Of a stretch of 64,000 bases of DNA, positions 61,577 through 64,000 are shown piece after piece. Position numbers and translations under genes: made by a program. The notes under the pieces were generated by a model. It was not told where the DNA came from, did no database searches, and was given only the letters and a program-made list of their open reading frames with translations. The DNA comes from Typha latifolia (Eukaryota; Streptophyta; Magnoliopsida; Poales; Typhaceae): NCBI GenBank assembly GCA_019914945.1, contig CM034101.1:3235188-3299187 (forward strand), in the 5' to 3' direction. The stretch's first letter is position 1, and each line of letters opens with the position of its first letter.

Positions 61577-63354
61577 TATCTCTTTCTTAGGAACAAAAAC
61601 ACTTGGTGAGGTAGCTCGCGCGATTCTTAAAGGCGGGGTTAGACGGGCGAAGAGAGATAGATAATGGGAAGGTGGTGTATGATGTGATGGTTTAAAATTT
61701 GTCAAGCTTTTTTAGTGGGAAGCGTAATGGGTACAAGAATTTTATGTGGTTTAGGACTTAATTCTAGAAGTTTTTTATACTTGGGCAACAACCCCATGGT
61801 CATTAATTTTAGTCCAAAGTTGGTTGGTGGAATATTAATCAAATTTACCAGAGAGTACTTAATGATTTAAGACGAAGTGAAATTTTGATATTAATTTCTA
61901 ATATATATATATAGAGAGAGAGAGGACTACGTTTAGTCTAAATTGGTCAAAAGACTCGTGGATAAATACTTGAAACAAACACTCTCGAGTTTCAAGTGTT
62001 CGGATTTTGCAAGGTGGAATGTTAGTATCTTCTTTACGATCGAAATTGAATAAATTAATGGAGAAATGTCGCAAATCCGTAATAAGATTCTCGAAGATCT
62101 AGAAGGCTTTAATTTTTCCTTTTATTAAAGCGATGGACTCCACGTCATAATTATATTTATTTCTATGACATAATTGTCATCGGCTAGCCAGTAGCCAGGA
62201 GTGGAACACCGCAGATAAGAGTTTGTTTTTAAAAAGTTCAATTCTTAATAGTGTCTCAATTAAATCTTATTGGGGACAAAAGTAGTCTTATATACCTCCT
62301 GAATGCATAGATAATAGATTATTTCTAAAATACTTGTGTTAAATTTTTAATAAAAACATATATATACAGCTTAGCTTCTGGTCGATTAACTTAATTTTAA
62401 GTTATCTTAAATTTAAACATTTAATTTCTTTGTAGTCCAGGACAAAATACAACTACTAGATTTACTATCCAAATTATTTTTTTTACAATAATTTTATGTT
62501 TTTTACATTCTACATAGGATTTCTTTTTTTGTTGCAATTTGCATTCAATTGTTGCAAATTACATGGGAATATTTTGATACCCGATTAGATTATTTTAAAC
62601 GTAAAAAAAGAAATCCTTTGACAAACGATCACTTTCTTCTACTCACGAAGCTAATATAATGCGTGTGTGGTTGAGCAAAATTACATAAAATATATAAGTA
62701 GATGACAATTTTTACTAACAAGCATGGCAAAGAGGTTCTAGAAACACTTTCTTCTTTAGACTTCCCAAGAGTTAGTGGCTCAGCTTCTTTTCTTCTCCGG
62801 ATTGAGATCTTGGTCTCCATTAGTATTTAATAATACAAAGTTAATACTTTAATGGAGGTGTCCTTGTTGTTCCCATAGTCAAGCAGTGACCACTCGAGAT
62901 TAAGCCTATGCCATGTAAAAAAATGGAACATGCTGCATGCTTGTTAACTTGTATATTGATACTACTTATCTTACACGCACCACTTGGTATATCTTTCTTA
63001 TGGAGATGATGATGAAAAATAGATAAATAAAAAAGAAGATTTTATGGGTTTGATTTAAAGGATGATATCTTAACTAAGGCTGTGTATCTTCTAGTATAAT
63101 TATTCTAACTTATAAACACTCATATAATATAAGCTCTTTTGAGTTTTAACCACGAGCACAATCTGAAACTAATTAAAGTATGCTTGGCCAACAATTCAGA
63201 CACCCTCGTGCTCTCTTATTACGGCTTAAATGTAGTGAGTGGCATACTTTGTGAGTTGCTTAGTGATAATTTATTTTCTGAGTGGCCCTTCTTTAATCTT
63301 GACTTGTACGTTGGTTGGCCATGATTTTATGGAAAGTAGTCAACCAAGCATGAC

Positions 63355-63410
<56 letters not shown>

Positions 63411-64000
63411 GTTTGGGTATTTGTTTTGGGGTTTTTGACTAAACTAGTCGTGTTCTTTTTAATACAAAAACAAATTATTGAAATGGATTGGTCCCTAAAT
63501 TAATTACTAAAAGGGTTTGTTTCATTGTACTTATCAGTAAAAATAATTTCAATATTGATATATGTAAGTTAATGAAATAAAACATGCTAATAGATTTAGC
63601 TAAATTTATCTTAGTTGTTTTTATTCCTCTTCTAAGATATAATGCTGATAAATTCAGCATTTTAATGACAACTATAATAAAATAGATTTTTTTAATATTA
63701 AGGCTAAGGTGGTCTATTTCGATAATTTTCACACACAAAAAAAAGGTTTAAAAGAGGACTAGTTTGATTTTTTATTTTTTATTTAAAAAAACTCCTTTTT
63801 TTGGTCAAAGATGTGATTAATTTTCTCATGTAGTCATATTAGATATCACACAATTCACACCCCCAACTCGTTTCATTTGTCTCTCTCTCTCTTGATGACT
63901 ATGGCTATTTTGGCAACAAATAATTTCTAGGACATGAAAATGATTAGGCCACCTAAGTTAGAAAGGATATATATTGCTTTTTCTAAGCCATATTTTTTCT
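61577..64000. other. Upstream region of the F-box gene and intergenic DNA to window end
   Basis: AT-rich DNA with a TA/GA junction repeat at about 61902-61923 and the AGT repeat at 63355-63410. No exon with family resemblance was found on either strand. Confidence 0.5.
63355..63410. repeat. (AGT)n microsatellite
   Basis: About eighteen uninterrupted AGT units, the longest perfect microsatellite in the window. The poly-Val frame reading through it is a repeat product, not a gene. Confidence 0.97.

Noticed and set aside
63239..63442. Frame with a long Val run
   Set aside because: It is a direct translation of the AGT microsatellite.
1..64000. CRISPR array, prophage, operon, tRNA or rRNA genes, or intact LTR retrotransposon
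   Set aside because: No spaced direct repeats, no reverse transcriptase or integrase motifs, no cloverleaf that I could support, and the gene structure is eukaryotic. The tRNA-like heads near 3240 and 6270 belong to SINE-like copies.

Overview
The window looks like plant nuclear DNA. Genes carry GT-AG introns of 74 to more than 2,000 bases, intergenic DNA is AT-rich with many microsatellites, and the gene families are plant ones (ATL RING-H2 ligases, IQD proteins, early nodulin-like phytocyanins, SBT2 subtilases, NF-YA with a miR169 site, a POTRA-less plastid envelope Omp85 protein). Several genes have GC-rich first exons inside AT-rich surroundings, for example 30573-30878 and 61230-61576. 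That pattern is commonest in monocots, so a non-grass monocot is my best guess, held loosely. No organelle, bacterial or viral block was seen.

Layout. 1-6599 is non-coding, probably a long first intron of the MBD10/11-type methyl-CpG-binding-domain gene whose last two exons lie at 6600-7484 (+). It holds three decayed Au-SINE-like copies and two local duplications. Then come a glutaredoxin-like protein with a C-terminal CxxC zinc module (9266-10339, -), an ML-domain lipid-transfer protein (11240-13302, -), a copper-ligand-less early nodulin-like protein (13889-14430, -), a divergently placed receptor-kinase-derived pseudokinase (15101-16833, +), an ATL RING-H2 E3 ligase (18667-19194, -), an IQD calmodulin-binding protein (24799-29503, +), an Expp1-like secreted protein (30573-33516, +), an NF-YA transcription factor with a 3' miR169 site (38386-42300, +), an OEP36/39-type outer-envelope beta-barrel protein (43425-47707, -), an SBT2-type subtilase (50639-57917, +) and an F-box/LRR protein (60682-61576, -).

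Exon structures were rebuilt by hand from splice sites, reading phase and family similarity. Every complete gene closes in frame. The genes do not form an evident pathway or cluster; this is ordinary gene-dense plant euchromatin. No clearly new multi-gene system was found. The best leads are the eroded but intact-frame pseudokinase, the early nodulin-like protein that has lost three of four copper ligands and has a microsatellite-encoded signal peptide, an upstream ORF overlapping the ATL start by ATGA, the miR169 site, and the nested repeat history of several introns.
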